Shown here: positions 62,384 to 64,000 of the stretch, piece by piece
How the letters are laid out: the number at the start of each line of letters is the position of its first letter
Numbering within the stretch: the first letter of the stretch is position 1
From: Candidatus Thiodiazotropha endoloripes
GTDB taxonomy: Bacteria > Pseudomonadota > Gammaproteobacteria > Chromatiales > Chromatiaceae
Assembly (NCBI RefSeq): GCF_001708965.1
Contig: NZ_LVJW01000003.1
Span: 2,087,834 to 2,151,833 of the forward strand
DNA: 64,000 bases
Reading direction: 5' to 3'
The notes under the pieces: model-generated
Database searches by the model: none
The model's input: only the letters and a program-made list of their open reading frames with translations
What the model was told of the DNA's origin: nothing
Translations under genes and position numbers: made by a program

Positions 62384-64000
62384 TTATTGTCCGGCCAGTT
62401 TCAACATCAGGCTGTTAAGACGCCGCACAAATGCGGCAGGATCATCCAGTTGACCGCCTTCAGCCAGCTGTGCCTGATCAAACAGTACCTTACTCAAATC
62501 ACCGAACCGCTCTTCATCTGCCTCGTTTTCAAGTTGCACCACAAGCGGGTGAGTCGCGTTAACCTCCATGATCGGCTTGGTCTGTGGTGCATCCTGTCCG
62601 ACCGATTTAAGCACCCGGGCCAGATTGGCACTCATATCGTGCTCCTCAACAACCAGACAGGCCGGTGAATCGGTCAAGCGCTGACTGATCCTGATCTCTT
62701 TGACGGACTCCTGCAGAACCTGCTGCATTCTATCGAGCAGCGCCTTGTGCTCTTCCGCCTGTTGCTCCTGACTCTCCTGCTCTTCCTTGTCCTCCAGCTC
62801 GCCGAGATCGAGCTCACCCTTGGCAACAGATTGCAGGCTCTTGCCATCAAACTCGGTCAGACTGGTAACCAGCCACTCATCTACCCGGTCTGAGAGCAGT
62901 AAGACTTCAATCCCCTTTTTCTTCAGGACTTCAAGATGCGGACTGAAACGGGCTGCTGCCGCTGAATCAGCGGTGATATAGTAGATTTTATCCTGTCCCT
63001 CACGCATTCTGGCGACGTAGTCGGCCAGCGAGACGGTCTGCTCATCCTGCTCGTTGTGGGTAGAGGCAAATCGCAACAGTGCAGAGATTTTCTCCTTGTT
63101 GGCAAAATCTTCTGCCGGCCCCTCTTTCAACACCTTGCCGAACTGATCCCAGAACTCCTGGTACTTTTCCTTGTCGTTCTCTGCAAGTTTCTCCAGAGCT
63201 CCAAGCACCCGCTTCACATTGGCCTGGCGGATGGTGTCGATTTTCCGGTTGTGCTGCAGGATCTCCCGGGAGACGTTGAGCGGCAGATCATCGGAGTCCA
63301 CCACCCCTTTGACGAAACGCATATAGCGAGGCATCAGTTTTTCAGCCTCATCCATGATGAAAACCCGTCGGACGAAGAGCTTCACACCATGTTTCTGATC
63401 TCTGTCCCACAGGTCGAACGGGGCACGAGCGGGAACAAACAGCAGGGCTGTATATTCATTGTTTCCTTCCACCCGGTTGTGGACATGGAGTAGCGGATCC
63501 TCAAAGTCATGGGAGACATGCTTGTAAAACTCGTTGTACTCCTCATCACTGATCTCACTACGGCTACGCATCCACAGGGCAGTGCCGGTATTTACCCGCT
63601 CATATTCAGCGGTTTCCGGTTTCTCCTCATCCTCTCCGTAGAACTCCTTTTCCATCTCCACCGGCATGGTGATGTGATCGGAAAATTTGGAGATGATGTT
63701 GCGTAGCCTGAAGCCTTCGAGAAACTCGTTTTCGTCTTCCCGCAGGTGAAGAATGACGTCTGTTCCACGGGATGGCTTGTCGATGTTTTCAATTGAATAG
63801 GAACCCTGACCCTCCGATACCCACTGAACGCCGTGCTCATGTCCAAGACCGGCTCTTCGGGTCTTCAGGGTCACTTTGTCAGCAACGATAAACGCCGAGT
63901 AGAAACCCACACCGAACTGTCCAATCAGCTCACTGTCTTTGGCCTGATCACCGGACATGGCTTCAAAAAACTTGCGCGTGCCGGAGCTGGCGATGGTACC
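62384..64000 (-). CDS. htpG: Molecular chaperone HtpG (Hsp90), N-terminus beyond the window
   Basis: HtpG is the bacterial Hsp90, an ATP-driven dimeric cytosolic chaperone. The visible 538 residues run from [20 protein letters not shown] to the stop. They include [12 protein letters not shown] (the nucleotide lid), the middle domain ([33 protein letters not shown]) and the C-terminal dimerisation domain. About 90-100 N-terminal residues, including the first ATP-binding elements, lie outside the window. An internal methionine at 63958 is not the true start. The htpG-adk order is conserved in enterobacteria. Confidence 0.97.
   Translation of the reverse strand, partial: GTIASSGTRKFFEAMSGDQAKDSELIGQFGVGFYSAFIVADKVTLKTRRAGLGHEHGVQWVSEGQGSYSIENIDKPSRGTDVILHLREDENEFLEGFRLRNIISKFSDHITMPVEMEKEFYGEDEEKPETAEYERVNTGTALWMRSRSEISDEEYNEFYKHVSHDFEDPLLHVHNRVEGNNEYTALLFVPARAPFDLWDRDQKHGVKLFVRRVFIMDEAEKLMPRYMRFVKGVVDSDDLPLNVSREILQHNRKIDTIRQANVKRVLGALEKLAENDKEKYQEFWDQFGKVLKEGPAEDFANKEKISALLRFASTHNEQDEQTVSLADYVARMREGQDKIYYITADSAAAARFSPHLEVLKKKGIEVLLLSDRVDEWLVTSLTEFDGKSLQSVAKGELDLGELEDKEEQESQEQQAEEHKALLDRMQQVLQESVKEIRISQRLTDSPACLVVEEHDMSANLARVLKSVGQDAPQTKPIMEVNATHPLVVQLENEADEERFGDLSKVLFDQAQLAEGGQLDDPAAFVRRLNSLMLKLAGQ

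Overview
The window is a gene-dense chromosomal segment of a free-living or symbiotic gammaproteobacterium. ATP sulfurylase of the type used in dissimilatory sulfur metabolism, an exosortase-A (XrtA/PEP-CTERM) type exopolysaccharide control cluster, an Xps-like type II secretion locus, a three-subunit proton-pumping transhydrogenase and RecBCD together suggest a sulfur-oxidising member of the Chromatiales/Sedimenticolaceae neighbourhood. That placement is an inference: no rRNA and no dsr, sox or apr gene lies in the window.

Layout. 0-6.2 kb: a truncated HExxH protein, a structured intergenic repeat, a CPA2 cation/proton antiporter, a palindromic repeat cluster, a B12-binding radical SAM enzyme, a compact transcription unit for a 42-residue acidic peptide, and sat. 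6.5-15.1 kb: recC-recB-recD, with touching or overlapping ends. 15.2-21 kb: HDOD protein, a DUF1631 giant and a PilZ protein, lytic transglycosylase, YchJ. 21.2-28.1 kb: hrpA and the pntAA-pntAB-pntB operon. 28.6-36.8 kb (minus strand): prsK-prsR two-component system, prsT, outer-membrane polysaccharide export lipoprotein, and a tyrosine autokinase. 37.4-48.3 kb (plus strand): gspGHIJKLMN-D-E-F plus a Sel1 lipoprotein. 48.4-54.7 kb (minus strand): hemN, a hypothetical gene, prmB, iscR with two tandem IscR-type operators, a GNAT/DUF482 protein, a 269-bp MITE-like element and an HD-GYP protein. 54.8-60.7 kb: tRNA-Gly/Cys/Leu, a secreted Hsp20-like protein, pgsA, uvrC, a family-5 uracil-DNA glycosylase, uvrY/gacA, DUF1249. 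60.8-64 kb: thioredoxin, adk and htpG (cut by the right edge).

How it works together. The minus-strand prs/export/kinase block and the plus-strand secretion block are divergent around a 0.5-kb gap. Both build the cell envelope: the first controls and exports exopolysaccharide and regulates PEP-CTERM-type proteins, and the second moves folded proteins across the outer membrane. The block has no exosortase, no PEP-CTERM substrate and no chain-length (GNVR/Wzz-type) protein, so the full EPS locus must be split across the genome. Cyclic-di-GMP related genes (PilZ, HD-GYP, probably DUF1631) and the GacA-type regulator fit a surface-attachment lifestyle. The uvrY-uvrC-pgsA-tRNA(Gly,Cys,Leu) and htpG-adk neighbourhoods match the enterobacterial order, with the tRNA cluster inverted and a glycosylase gene inserted.

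Most gene calls rest on clear family motifs. Small ORFs, promoters and repeats are lower confidence and are marked as such.
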